From Lathyrus oleraceus (Eukaryota; Streptophyta; Magnoliopsida; Fabales; Fabaceae), in assembly GCF_024323335.1 (NCBI RefSeq), contig NC_066579.1, positions 55,123,271-55,187,270 of the forward strand: 64,000 bases of DNA, written 5' to 3'. Shown here one piece after another: positions 31,522 to 43,741 of this stretch (positions are counted from its first letter, which is position 1; every line of letters starts with the position of its first letter). Below the pieces are notes generated by a model. That model saw only the letters and a program-made list of their open reading frames with translations. It searched no databases and had not been told where the DNA came from. The translations under genes and the position numbers were made by a program.

Positions 31522-32476
31522 TGTTCCTCATGGGACGAATGTCGAACGCGATGTTCTAGACAACTGGTTCGACAAGTTAAACCAGAACCACCATAATTAA
31601 CACAGAATAAATTTTACAAGATGATGGAGCAAAAAAGAAATAAAGATCATAATAATAGGTATCCTAGTTCAATGCAACAACACCTACGTCTTAAGGGTTG
31701 GCTTCCAACCCAAGAAAGGAAATTCACTAATAATAGTTTAGTACAATTAGTCTTATATGAACCAACAAACCCTATGTTATTCAATGCCTTTTCCAAACAC
31801 TACCCAATGAATTTCTATTTAGGTCTCCCCCTAAATATGAGAACCCTTATCATTTTCTCTCAATCACTAAACCCTAGTGACGATTGTTTCTCAAACACAA
31901 AGATCAATACAGCTCAACTAGACAAACCTACAACTATTCCAAGTTACTAAAACATAGTGTGGTGTATATATAGCAATAACAAATGCTCAAATAAACCATA
32001 GCACTCTTCAATATATTTCTTACTTTCCAATGTATGTTTTGATCTCCTTATATAGCAATATTTCAGGCTTTTCTCCTTGGATCTTTGATTTAATTCCGTC
32101 CAAAATCTTTGCACAATCGGTTGGATAAGATTTGTTCCATAAATATCTCCAACTGAAATAAATGATTTGGTTTGTTTCAAATTCAAATTTAAGTCACATT
32201 TAAATATGATTTGATCTTCACAACTGGCCAACAAATTATATAATCATATTGCTAAATAAAAACAATAAAATCTAACCGGAACTTCAACAGAAAGCTTATT
32301 CCAAAATGCAATAATTTGGCCTGCTGAGCAAGGCACATATGTCGTAACCACATGTTGTGACATCACGTCTAACACATGTCCCTTATGCACTATAAAGTCA
32401 TCTTGAAGTGGTTGAGCAGACTTGAAAACTTCTCCATGATGTTGTTTTTCAAAATGAATCTAATCCAAAAGGAACA
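31522..32476 (-). repeat. LTR of a minus-strand Ty1/copia element (955 bases)
   Basis: On the plus strand it starts TGTTCCTCATGGG and ends CCAAAAGGAACA, so its ends form the inverted pair TGTTCC/GGAACA. It is followed by the reverse complement of a GGGGGAG-type polypurine tract, which makes it the 3' LTR of an element read right to left. A solo LTR with remnant is possible; no matching LTR was found in the window. Confidence 0.65.
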
Positions 32477-32494
32477 ACAATCTCCCCCTTTGTC
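32477..32494 (-). promoter_or_regulatory. Polypurine tract of the minus-strand copia element
   Basis: The minus strand reads GACAAAGGGGGAGATTGT directly before the LTR, the classic plant Ty1/copia arrangement (Angela, SIRE/Maximus and relatives). Confidence 0.7.
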
Positions 32495-33240
32495 AAATTA
32501 TGGAAAAACAATTGTTCAAGATAGATAACACTCATTCAATTAGAACAAGTGACATTCAGTAGAAGACTATCAGAGCATACAATTTCATCATCAACAACAT
32601 TCATCATATTTGTAGCACACCAATGAAAACTCAGTAGCATTCATCATAGATGCATGCCACATAAAACAATGCTCTAAAGTCAACCAGACAAAGATGAAAT
32701 CATTCACAACTTAGTCATGCATGACACTCAACTAGCTCATAGTTAGTTTCATACAATCCTACCAACTAACAATCATCAGCATGCAATCATTCACATACTT
32801 AGTCATGCATAACACACATAGTTAGTAGTTAATAACAAGATATGCAAAATACTACTAACACAAAAGCTCACTCCAAAAGGGCAAGATATCTTTCCCGATG
32901 CTCCAACATATGAGTACGTCATTAGTAATTACTCATATTGTAAGTACTAAAAAAATACAGGTTACCTCGATAACACCATACTACTCCCCCTTAGTACATC
33001 AAAATATCACCTAGAGGTCAACCATGCATAGGTTAGTACGTGAGCACATACACAACCAAAACATGATTAGAACAACCAAAACGACATCCAGAGATGCATA
33101 CATATTAAATATATTTATTGTACATAGTCTAAATAGGCTACAAAGCCTTTACATATTCAAAATAGAAACAAAATATGCCCAAATACAAGTCTCAAACAAA
33201 CTAATCAAGAACACTTATAAGAGAAGGGTTTTCATACTTC
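32495..33240. other. Non-coding internal remnant
   Basis: AT-rich sequence with repeated CATCAT, TCATGCAT and ACTAACA words. I see no ORF worth naming; by position it is the 3' untranslated part of the minus-strand copia element. Confidence 0.4.
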
Positions 33241-35859
33241 ATGCCTAATTGAATCCATGAAGTTATCCCAATCTTCATTCTGACTCATAATCACTTGTTT
33301 CCACCATCTCTTCAACAACAACTTCTATCTTTCTTATCTTCTCATGATTCCAAATTATGATCATTATCTTCTTAGTGTCAGATGTTCCACTAGAAGGTTC
33401 AAAAATGGTGATGTTATTCCTAACATTTCCAGCTTCCTTGACCTTATTTAACCAAGACTCCAATATATCACTAACATCCTTAGAAACCTCAATTTCTTTG
33501 ACATGTATGCTCCCACTATATTTCTTAGACGAATAGTCATAATTTTGGCTCATGTTATGAGGAAGAGCTCAAATGATCTGAGAGTAGGATAAGTTAAGAT
33601 GTCTGTTTTTCTTGCTTTTAACGATAACACGGTTATACCACACTTGATATAAAATAAACCACCTTATTTTTCATTCCAACATGGTATTAGGGGAGATAAA
33701 CACCTTTTATCTTTTGGTACAACTCCCTAGCATTGGTTGTTATAGACCCTTACAAATGCAAATACCAATGGCACACCTTAGTTCTTCAAATTGATTTGCA
33801 TCCAAATCTTTAGAGAAAATGTCCCAGTTCATTGTCATGACATCTTATACCACATTATACTTCTTCAACATATGCTTCATCCATAGAAATTGCTTATCAC
33901 TGCTCCATGCAGGAGTGTATTCATATTCATCGAACAATAAGGTTACACTGATTTTCTCATTGTTGACCGAAGATATTATGATGTTAACAAGAGGGAAACA
34001 TACATCATATGTGCTCTTAATATCATCTACACTATCACTAGTGTAACTTATCATGAGGTTATCCTTGTATGTCACGCATACTTCCTCCAACAGATGTACC
34101 ACTTCTTCAAATGTCAAAAAAAAAATTAACAACTTCCTTTCAAGAGCTATCCTTCAGTGATACAAACACATCCACTTCAACATTCTTTCCTCGTTATTTA
34201 TGAGAAACTCTTTGCCATCCATCCTTTTCTATTTGTTAAACACAATGACCAAGGCATTTGCTTCAACATCCAACTCTGATTTTAGTCGTCTGGTTTCTTC
34301 ACAGTTACCAAGAACATCTTGCTTATCCTTCCTCGGAGTTGCGAACTCAGCTACCACTATGTTACTCAAGGTTTCTGGAACATCTTGGAAAACATCTTCC
34401 TTATCACCTATAATGACATCTTTGTGCATTTGGTTACTCAACGAGAGTTAAGTGAAACTTCTTATAGCATGCTAACTTGGGAATCACCTGTATAGTCCTT
34501 CATTTGCTTTACTTGAAATTCAGGAAGTTAGCTAACTTCCTCTATGATGCTTAACTCAAGCTCAGTCAACATTTGTTGAACAAAATGCATTTCCATCCTT
34601 CCTAACACAATGCATATCATCATATCCTCACAGTCTCTCATGTTGACACCCTCCATATTGTTGATATTAGTATGAGTAACCAAAATGACATCCACATTCG
34701 AGTATTTATTTAAGAAGGCACTTTTCACATTTATCTGATAAATTTTGACCTTCATAATGCATGATAGCCTTGGAATCAACCTGGTGGCTCCAAGATGGGC
34801 AAAAGGATCATAAACACTTCCATCTTCTTCAACAAATAAAATAGAGTTTCTTGATTCAACAATAGTAACTTGCTCCACATCAAGTTACATGAGATCAACT
34901 TTATCTTCAATATGGGAAGAAAAATCCTTACTAGATTGTATGCATGTTGAAACCAATCTATACTCCTTGCTATTTGTAGCACATACCAGAAGAATGCTTT
35001 CATTCTTACTTATCACTCCTCTACCCAGTGCCTGCATATCCTCTAATGCATGATCATGGTTATCAATACCATAACTAGATACAATTGTAACAACCTTAAC
35101 ATCTTCCTGGACATGATCACCACTCTCCTTATTCACTTGTGACTTTGTCAACATGTCGGACAGGATGTCAGACACATCTTTATCACCGTCCAACCTACTC
35201 GAATTTGTTTCTTGAGAATCTTTACTAGAAGACATTAGAATGTTATGATGATTTCTCATAGACCCAGACCTGAGTGGAACATTCATATTTCTACCACCAA
35301 TAAGAGGAATGTTGTGGAGAGAATTGTCCAATTAATACATCTTGTAGTTAGATTTTAATACATCACTTACAATTGTACCAACCACTGAGTCATAACCATT
35401 ATTCTTCTTTAACATATTCTTCTAAACCGCGGTAGGTTATTAAAAATTGGGAGGACTTCCAACCTGGCCATCAACCTTCCCTTTAAGGACACAATCCTCA
35501 TGAGATAATTCAGAATCTTGAGAATGATGTTGAGACATCTCGTCTGACATCTTAGATGGTCTTTCTTTAAGCGTTTCATTTCCCTTTTCTAGAAACTCAA
35601 GTTAATCCTGAAGATCTAAGTTATATTTTTTAATATTATCATTTTCCTCAATTAACTTTACACTTAATTTAAAGAGTTGCTTGTATGATAACTTTGTTAC
35701 CTCATGGTCTTCTTTTTCGTGAGATACTTTCAAGCAAACTTCATCTTCTTTATTGGAAGAAGATTCTTTGAAGGTTCTTACTGAGGTTTACTCTTTATTA
35801 TTTATAGAGGCTTTATTATCCTTTCTTCAGTCAAATATTACACTAGTTGAGGTTTCTTT
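33241..35859 (-). pseudogene. Decayed Ty1/copia-related coding region, mosaic
   Basis: Several minus-strand frames (33275-33553, 34528-34878, 34885-35331) are joined by stops. Reading right to left, 35859-35560 looks like the coiled-coil tail of a copia gag, including a Glu-Asp-Glu-Val-Cys-Leu motif and a Ser-Tyr-Lys-Gln-Leu-Phe stretch. 35331-34885 is Ser/Asp-rich. 34878-34528 contains Lys-Ile-Tyr-Gln-Ile-Asn-Val-Lys-Ser-Ala-Phe-Leu-Asn near 34710-34750, very close to the copia RT motif ending Val-Lys-Ser-Ala-Phe-Leu-Asn, but the catalytic Asp-Asp block does not follow. Lys-Asp-Val-Ser-Asp-Ile-Leu occurs twice (near 33475 and 35175), suggesting an internal duplication. It is probably the continuation of the gag remnant at 51517-52320. 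Confidence 0.5.
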
Positions 35860-37836
35860 TGAAATTGCAGTCATTAGTATCGCTTTTTATCTTGATGATT
35901 TGTCAATTTGTGTGTACGTGCATTATTTGATTTATTGTGTGTTTGTAGTTTGTTTTAATTAATTTTTAATCGTTCACCTAGGATATGTTTAGTATTATAC
36001 CTTTGATATCCTTTTCATTTTATTAATTAGTAGTTAAATCCATGATAATGATCCCTTTTTTAGCCTAGCAATTTGATTCAAGTCAATGTATTTAGTGTAG
36101 CTCGAATCACAAGTTAGAATACTTAAATCAAGGCTATTGTGAAGCTCGATTTGAATCATACATGTTGTGATTTGAATCATATCTTTCATTTAAAGTTAGA
36201 TTTGACACAACCTCATGTGATTTGAATCATGAGAGTGTGTGATTCAAATCACAACACTCTTTCACTCAAATCATAAGAAGTGGGTGATTTGAATCATGTT
36301 GTTGAATTGTGACTCGAATCATGGCATCAAATTTCCTAGTTTCAAACCTTTGACTCAAGTCATTAATTATTTTATTCAAATCACAACCTCATGATTTTGA
36401 CCCATAATTATTTTCCTTTTTTAAGCCTACACTCTAGCACCTTATTATTCCTCTTAATTTTTGTTTAACAACAACATAGAGAAAGTGTATGACCATAACA
36501 CATTTTTTTGTTGCATAGTTTATGTGTGATTATTGTTTAATAAAACAAGAGAGGAGAGTTGTTCGGTAATGATTTGAATTGATCAATCTCAGGATATTCA
36601 CCAAGAACAAAGAAAAAATCCATTTTATTACCAAGAACCTTGAGAGAAGCCAAGTATGTGTTCTTAAATCATCAACACCTATCTCCTTGATAATACCTTG
36701 TGATTAACCTCCTAGAATTTGGATCTTGTGAGAATTAGTTGTGTGTGTGAGTTTCTTCAGATATTATTCACTATATTCAACCTTTTATCAAGAAACCATT
36801 TTTACGGATTTCCAACTCTAAAGATTGAGTGTGAGAGGTAGATTAAAGATACATTAAGAAATCTAATGTTTGTTTTGTGAAGTTTTTGTTGCATGTATCA
36901 GGTGGAAGAATTGTTTGTTGGCCATGGATATTGGTTGTGTATTATCCAACAAAAGAATATTTTCTCTATACTCCATTTAAGAATTTGGTGAAACCAAGTA
37001 AAGGTTACCGCACAAAAAAGCTGGGAGTTGTACAATCGTTTGTAGCTAATGGAAATCGCTATAACAAGTCTTCGTCATATCCTAGTAAAGGGTGTTATAG
37101 AATTAAAGCATGAAGCATGTTATCGTGGATATCAAGATTATAGAGGATCTTGAGTGTTAGTAGTTGAGTATATGCATCAACAAAAGGAATTATCATTTGA
37201 GATGTGTGTCTACTAATACGATGTAGCTATTAGTGTTCAGATTGATGATAGTTTGTTATACCAAAATACTTGTATATTAACTGTTGAAATAGTGGAAGAC
37301 GTAATTATTTTCTCAATAGATTTAAAACCATTGAAAAGTGCAGTAGGCATAGCGTGGACGAATTTCTGAACCATTATATATCTTTGTGTACTCTTTTATA
37401 TCTCCCTATCTCTCTTTAATTTTTTGCGTTTGTTATGCAATTGTTTCATTCTTGCATCTTTTTTATGTCATCTAGATTAGATCTTGCTTATAGCAATTTA
37501 TTGTGTAAGCATAGGTTTGTGTTGCATTAAACTTATTGAATCATCTTTAATTCAATTATGATCAAAGTATTTCTATGTTAAGGTTTTTAATTGCTTTCGT
37601 TAAGCAATTTTATTTATCTAGGTTGGTTATGCCTTTAAAAGAAACATTCCTCTAGTGATATCATTGTAATATTTTGGTTGGAAATCCTCTTAATGTGTTC
37701 TAAGATTCCATATTATTTTCTTTTCGCTTTCGTCTGTAAATATCTGATTTTGTTTCAAAAAGTTTTAAAGTTTTTTTTAAATGGGATTGGTTTATTCACC
37801 CCCTATACAGTTTCTTATCCATATTCTCACTCAATA
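35860..37836 (+). repeat. 5' LTR of the LARD-like element
   Basis: It aligns from end to end with 49497-51516. It carries a cluster of TGATTYRAATCA-like words at 36072-36390. The short open frame at 36877-37113 is not conserved as coding in the other LTR and is not called. Confidence 0.7.
36072..36390 (+). repeat. Cluster of palindromic TGATTYRAATCA-like words
   Basis: About ten copies or near copies of TGATTTGAATCA, GATTCAAATCAC or CTCGAATCA lie in 320 bases. The matching zone of the other LTR (49700-50035) has the same cluster, and the leader has another (38995-39175). Confidence 0.65.
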
Positions 37837-39371
37837 ATTGGCCTTAGAGATGGTCTTTTTATCAAGTCTTGCGACTCAAAAAGTTGAGGATATAGATCCT
37901 AAAAGTTGTGTTTCTCGTTGAAGTTTTTTCATTTATGTGGATTCTAAATATGTTTCATTGATTTCTTAATGGTTTATTTATCATTGTCTAATCAATATAG
38001 AGTAATATAAAGTAATCCTTTACTAGAGGGATAATTAATCTTTAATTGTAATTGAGAACTTCCATAAGTTTGATCCATCCAAGATTGAACTAACAAAGTT
38101 TTGAGTTATGTGCAAATGTAGTCGGAAACCTAGAGTTATATCTTAAAGTTTGTTTGATGTTCATTCATAAATAAATTAATGCATTCATGTGTGGAGACAT
38201 GTTTGAAATTATGGAATATTGGATAAAGTAAGAAGAAGAAACTCTTTATTGACCTACTCTTCCAAGGTCATTTGTAAGAGAAGATGAAGACAGTTTGTGA
38301 AAATTTGCAATGTTTACTGATTTCTGAACCAATCCTCAAAGGATTCAAAGAATTAAGTTTTGAAAGATTTGTATCACCGTCAAAGTTTTGAATCAGTTAT
38401 TCAATATTGTCAAAAACACGTGTTATATCAATGAAGTAGATAATCCTATGGTCATTATTTTTATGTCAATTAAAGATAATCAGAACATTTATTGTACCAG
38501 TTCATCTGATGTCTTATGATGAAGTGTCTAATAGTGCATTTTAGACGTGCAAAGGAATCATATCCATTTATTTATGATTGATCATATTTTTCTTATGATA
38601 TCTCTATTTTTCATTTATTAATCATTTCGTGTGCAACAAGTTAAGTCTAGATCGTCAAAATGGTATGATCGTTTCAACCTCCTTTGTTCTTATTATAGTA
38701 TACTTGTTTATGATTATTTATGTGTGTTAATTTCTTAAAATATGCGTACGTGATATGTGTGCATTACATGTCTCATTCATCTGAATGCATCATGTATCGA
38801 GTTATTAGCATTCATCCGTGCATAGCATTCTTCATTCATTCTTGCATCATTAAAAATTGTTTTACTTGAAGCATTATCCCTTTCACATTGACATTAAAAT
38901 ATTTTTGCATGCATTAAAATTCCTAATCACCATTGTTTTGTATTTCATAAAATTTGTCTTTTCATGCAATAATTTTTTTTCAAGTTTTGCTTCAAGATTC
39001 GAATCACATATCCTTCATGATTCGAATCACATGTCTTCAATTTTTGTGTGAAATAACACTGGTTTGTTTTGATTCGAATCACACCTTACACTTGATTCGA
39101 TTCATAATTATTTTTTCATAAATTTTTGAAGCACTTGATTCGAATCACAAAAGTATACTTGATTTGAATCATAGAATTCAAAATTTCATTTTGGCGCGTG
39201 TTTATTTGTTTTCCTTTCCAAATCATTTCATTCCATCATTTAACTTCACTTTTCGAAAAACATATATCTCACACCCATTCATAACATTTTTTCATACCAT
39301 TTTATCTTTCATTTTCATCTCATTACCTCCAAAACCATTTTTCCTCAAACCTTCATCTCTCATCATCAACA
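37837..39371 (+). other. Leader of the LARD-like element
   Basis: A degenerate primer-binding site lies at about 37838-37848 (ATTGGCCTTAGAG against the usual initiator-Met type ATTGGTATCAGAG). The rest is AT-rich without ORFs. At 38995-39175 several GATTCGAATCAC palindromes recur. Confidence 0.5.
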
Positions 39372-40800
39372 ATGAGTTCTCACCAATAGCCTAAATTGTC
39401 TGAAAAGAAAAAATGTAAAATTGGAAAGCTCCACCATCATCTAATCCTCTTTCATCATTTCAAAAAGGAAAGATAACCAAAGTGCAAGCCAACGACGAGA
39501 CTCCAAATACTTATTTGCCTCATGCTCAAAGCAAGCAACTGAATGCTCAAGTGTCTGCATCAAATGCTCAAAATTAGAAGTTGTATGCAGTTTGTCACAA
39601 GGTTAGACATTTGTTACCTGAGAACAAGCTTCCGAGGTATGTTGATAATTTTTTGTACAAGTCTGTAGAAGATAAGTATTATGTTGATAAGAATGTTGAG
39701 TCTAAGTTGAAGCAGCTGAAATTTCCTAAGTCATTTGAAAACCACAACCTGTTGAAATTTATTAGTCTGAATAAGAAGTTTAACATGCATCATGTTAAAG
39801 ATTTTTATTACAACCTTAAGTTGTTTGACACATGTTTTGATTACAAGTTTCGTGATAAGGATATTAAGTTCACTCTTGAGGATTTCGAGCATCACTTTGG
39901 GCTTGAATATAAAGGAATGGAAGTTTGTATTTCCAACGCTACTAGTTTTGACATAAAGGATTTTGTGAAGTCTATTTCAAAATATGTTTTTAGTAACTGT
40001 TTGGATTTGGATAACTTCCAAATTAGTCAAGTCAAGTTTGAAATGTGTATTCTCCACTGGATCATTGCGAATATTTTCTACATAAAGCCTCACAATTGGG
40101 AAAGGAACGATGACCTTGATTTGTACCTGATGTGGCTTCTTTTGGGTGAAGAACATTAGGTGCAGTTCATCATGAACAAAATTCATCATTGCAAAGGGAA
40201 TCTAAAGAGATCGTCATTTTTTCCTCTTTTATTTAGTTTAGCTTGGAATTGAATGGTATTCTTTCAGATGAGGATGATTTGCATGAAGCTCCAAAGGATT
40301 TTGATAAGTTAACAATCAAGCTAATGAGATATTATCTCGATAACGATGGTGTCTAATACTTCTTGGACAACCATGGCAGATATGCTTACAACAATATAAT
40401 TAAAAATCCAAAGGAAGTACTGGAAAGAAAGATAAAGCTTGTTTGTACTCTTGATCATATTGGTTCATCATTTGATTTGTCTTCTTCATCGGATGGGCTA
40501 TTATTTACTTCTATTAAGGCTTATTTTGATGACTGGTTTAGGAAGATCTTAGTTGACTCATATACCAGAGAGACTTGCATTCATGATCATATATATGTGG
40601 TAGCTAATGAATCTAATTCAAGGGAAGAAAATATTACAGAGGAAGCAAAGGCGATTAAAGCAAAGATTTTGGGTGAGCTCACTCTGTGAAAGATGTCATA
40701 GCTCACCTTCAGGGTTTGAATCTTATTTTCAACCTTGAAGATGATTATGATGCTCCTAATCTTCCTTCACTGATTTACCTTGGTTTACCATCCATCACAT
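39372..40800 (+). pseudogene. ORF of plant-transposon-protein type, broken and split by insertion
   Basis: A likely original ATG at 39372 is soon followed by TAG; the best open stretch is 39581-40159 (192 codons), then TAG 40157-40159, a frameshift near 40240, TAA near 40354, another stretch to 40689 and a frameshift, with sense going on to 40800, where the copia element sits. The protein has no gag, protease or RT motif. Features seen are Leu-Pro-Glu-Asn, a Tyr-Val-Asp-Lys block, Leu-Lys-Phe-Ile-Ser-Leu, a His-Trp-Ile-Ile core and a C-terminal His-Asp-His-Ile-Tyr-Val-Val-Ala-Asn-Glu segment. It recalls proteins annotated in legumes as putative plant transposon protein; the name is from memory and the function is unknown. 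Confidence 0.5.
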
Positions 40801-42143
40801 TGTTGGTGTAAGCCCTAGAGGCCAATACTTTTGGTACTTGTATCGAATTATTTATTAATAATAAAAAAAATTCTTTATTATGTTTGTTTAATAAAGTCGC
40901 TAGAATAGCTAGTTCGTTTAATGTATCAAGTGTGACTTAATCATGAGATCACATTAAACATAAGGACATTATTCTTAAAGTATCCATAGTCGAGCTTTAT
41001 TGTGAAGTGGGATAATATTAAAGCATTAAGACTATTATGTATATAGACTGATGATCACATCTCATGGATCATGGATAAGGAGTTATCAAGTCTTAAACAT
41101 AGGTATGAATATTAAGAGTAATATTTATACTGGATTTACCCGCTATGAGAATACTATATAGAATGTTATGCAAAGTATCATAAGTTATTCTCATGGTGAT
41201 AATGGTGTATACCACCCTTCGACCTGAAACCACTATGGACCCTAGATGTAGAGTCGAGTGCCTTATTGTTGATCAAACATTGTCCGTAACTGGATGACCA
41301 TAAATACAGTTGATGGGTACTCCACGAAGCATGCAAAGGGACATGAGTGACCTAGATGGAATTTGCCCATCCTGCGTAACAGGATAAATGTCTATGGGCC
41401 CAATATTGAACTTGACAAGGATGACACAATTTATGCCTTGTGTTCAATATAGACATAAGGGTAAAAGGGTAATTGTACACATAAGTATTATCACAAAAGG
41501 ATTTGTCAGATCACATGACATTTTCGTGTCTTGGGTAGCAGTGATGTGTTGCTAGATACCGCTCACTATTTATTATGTTAAATACGTGATTTAATATAAT
41601 TGTCAATGCCACGAAAACCTACAGGGTCACACACAAAAGGACGGATTGATGAGAGATAGAGTAACTAAGGAATACTGTAATGTACGGTGCACTTAAGTGA
41701 ATTGTAGAACATCGTAAGGTACGGTGTACTTAAGTAGAATACGAAATATGGTAAGGTACCACGCACTTAAGTGATTTTGGCATATTATAAGATATGGGCC
41801 ACATACACTTGAGTGGGCTTTTTAGCTTGCAGCACACCCAAGTGGTTCTATAAATAGAACCCTTGTGTAGAAGCATTTGTGCAGTTGCAATTTCGTTTCT
41901 CTCTCTCTCTTACTCAAAGCCTTCATTCGTAGCAGCTAGCACTGAGATTGAAGGAATCCGTTCGTGTGGAATGAGTAGAGGCGTTGTCATCGTTCAACAT
42001 TCATGATCGCTCCATAGATCTGCATCAAAGGTTACAATCGCCACAAGAGGTAACGATTCTACCACTGATCATGCACATTCGTAAGGATCACTAAAGGAGA
42101 AATTTATAAATTTCGCTGCGTTTTGGATCGCTCTTCTCCTTCA
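40801..42143 (+). repeat. 5' LTR of the Ty1/copia element
   Basis: It starts TGTTGGTGTAAGCCC and ends CTTCTCCTTCA. CTATAAATAGAACCC at about 41850 is a good TATA box, followed by a (TC) run near 41900 where transcription probably begins. Confidence 0.9.
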
Positions 42144-42144
42144 G

Positions 42145-42157
42145 TGGTATCAGAGCC
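42145..42157 (+). promoter_or_regulatory. Primer-binding site (initiator tRNA-Met type)
   Basis: TGGTATCAGAGCC lies one base after the 5' LTR and matches the 3' end of plant initiator tRNA-Met in the usual way for Ty1/copia. Confidence 0.9.
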
Positions 42158-43741
42158 ACTTACGAAACCATACATCTGATAGCTGTTTATTTTCTATATT
42201 AATACGATTAAAAGATAGAATGAATCAAAGAATAAACGAGTAATTAAATTTGGCATCATGTGTGTATGATTTGGATGATTGATGTTAACTATGCTTCGGA
42301 ATCCGACATTAGTATGGTGAAGCAGCGATACATCGATCGTCCATAGGTTATGCAATTGAGATCGATCAAGTTATATATATGATATAAGTAATCTTGATGA
42401 AAAATACAGTATATATGATATACTGTTTCTGTTTCGTTTATTCAAACACTTAATGGTTGTTTTCCTTTGGGCGATCAATGGTCGTTTGCTTCTTGATCCG
42501 ACATTAGTATGGTGAAGCAATGACGTGTTGATCAATCATACTGAATCAACAATCGAGGTGTGTTTGACGGTCTAAAATTGGTGCATTAGGGTTAATGACG
42601 GCACAAGGGTTGTGTTATCAAAGAGTTATGTGATTAGGGTTGTGACTGCGCAAGAGTTGTGCTTTAAAGTATCAAGTGTCGATTTCAAATGAATTGTTCA
42701 TTAAAAATTTCGGCCAGGGGCACGGACCCCCGGCTAACTCTGCGTAGTATGATTGATCGCCGGAATTTAATTTGGTTTTAATTAATTAAAAGAATTAAAA
42801 TTAATAATAATAATGTGTTTATTATTATTGTCTTGTGGTGATCGGTAATGGCCTTAGTTTTCCTTTATTTTATTTTGGGTTTTTTAAAATACGACCTGCG
42901 TGTCGTGCCTCTCTTTTAATCTCTTAATGTAACTTATTTTCTCATCTCACTCCCTCGTATGTAAAACGAGTTTCTTTTATGTAATGTAATGTTATGAAGA
43001 AAGATAAGAATTCAATATCAAAGGAGGACAACCTTGAAGATCTTGCTTGGAGAAGCTGAGATCGTTATTAGGTTAGCTTAGGTTCTCTCATTGGCTTGGG
43101 AGAACAATTGCGCTTGGGGCCATAACTGTTTCATTATGTATGTTGATGCATGTGAATATATGTTGATGCATGTGAGAGAAGATTTATATGATAAATAAGC
43201 CGGTGAGATCAGAATAATTGCAAACTCCTTCAAATTAAATATTAAGTTTACACTTTCCAAGTTTTAGCACTCATCAAGACTAGTATCGAATAATGTAGGT
43301 TTCGCCTACGCGAGGTGCATGTTCTATATTATTAAGGTGCGATGGGATAATTGTAATATCCAATTGCTAAAACAATGGATCAAACTTAACTAAACAAATT
43401 ATAATAAGATTATATATGTTTAGAAGCAAGAGTTGGAAATGATCCATGTGATAGATTGGAATAAGGAGTTATTTACCCAACTAAAATATTCGAGAGTTGT
43501 ATTAGATACAATTGGAAGGAGTTTCTACCTAAATAACCTAGTTTTGTGTAATCCGCCTACGCGGACTTAAAACAAAGTGAAATGTGGATCTCGACCCACT
43601 AGAAAATCTTCCAACGGGATTTTCCGAATCAAATGGTGAGGGTCATTTGTTTTGAGTAAAATAGTGGGAGCATATTTAATTAAAGGCCTAATTAAATATG
43701 TTATTGATACTTATATTTTCATTATTTTCATGTAGATTACC
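42158..43741 (+). other. Long leader of the copia element
   Basis: This 1.6 kb has no ORF I would name. CCGACATTAGTATGGTGAAG occurs twice (42303 and 42499), each followed by related GATCGATC/GATCAATC sequence, so it contains a short duplication of about 200 bases. Confidence 0.6.

Noticed and set aside
42145..42157. tRNA gene near the 5' LTR
   Set aside because: Only the stretch complementary to a tRNA 3' end is present, as in a primer-binding site; no cloverleaf can be drawn.
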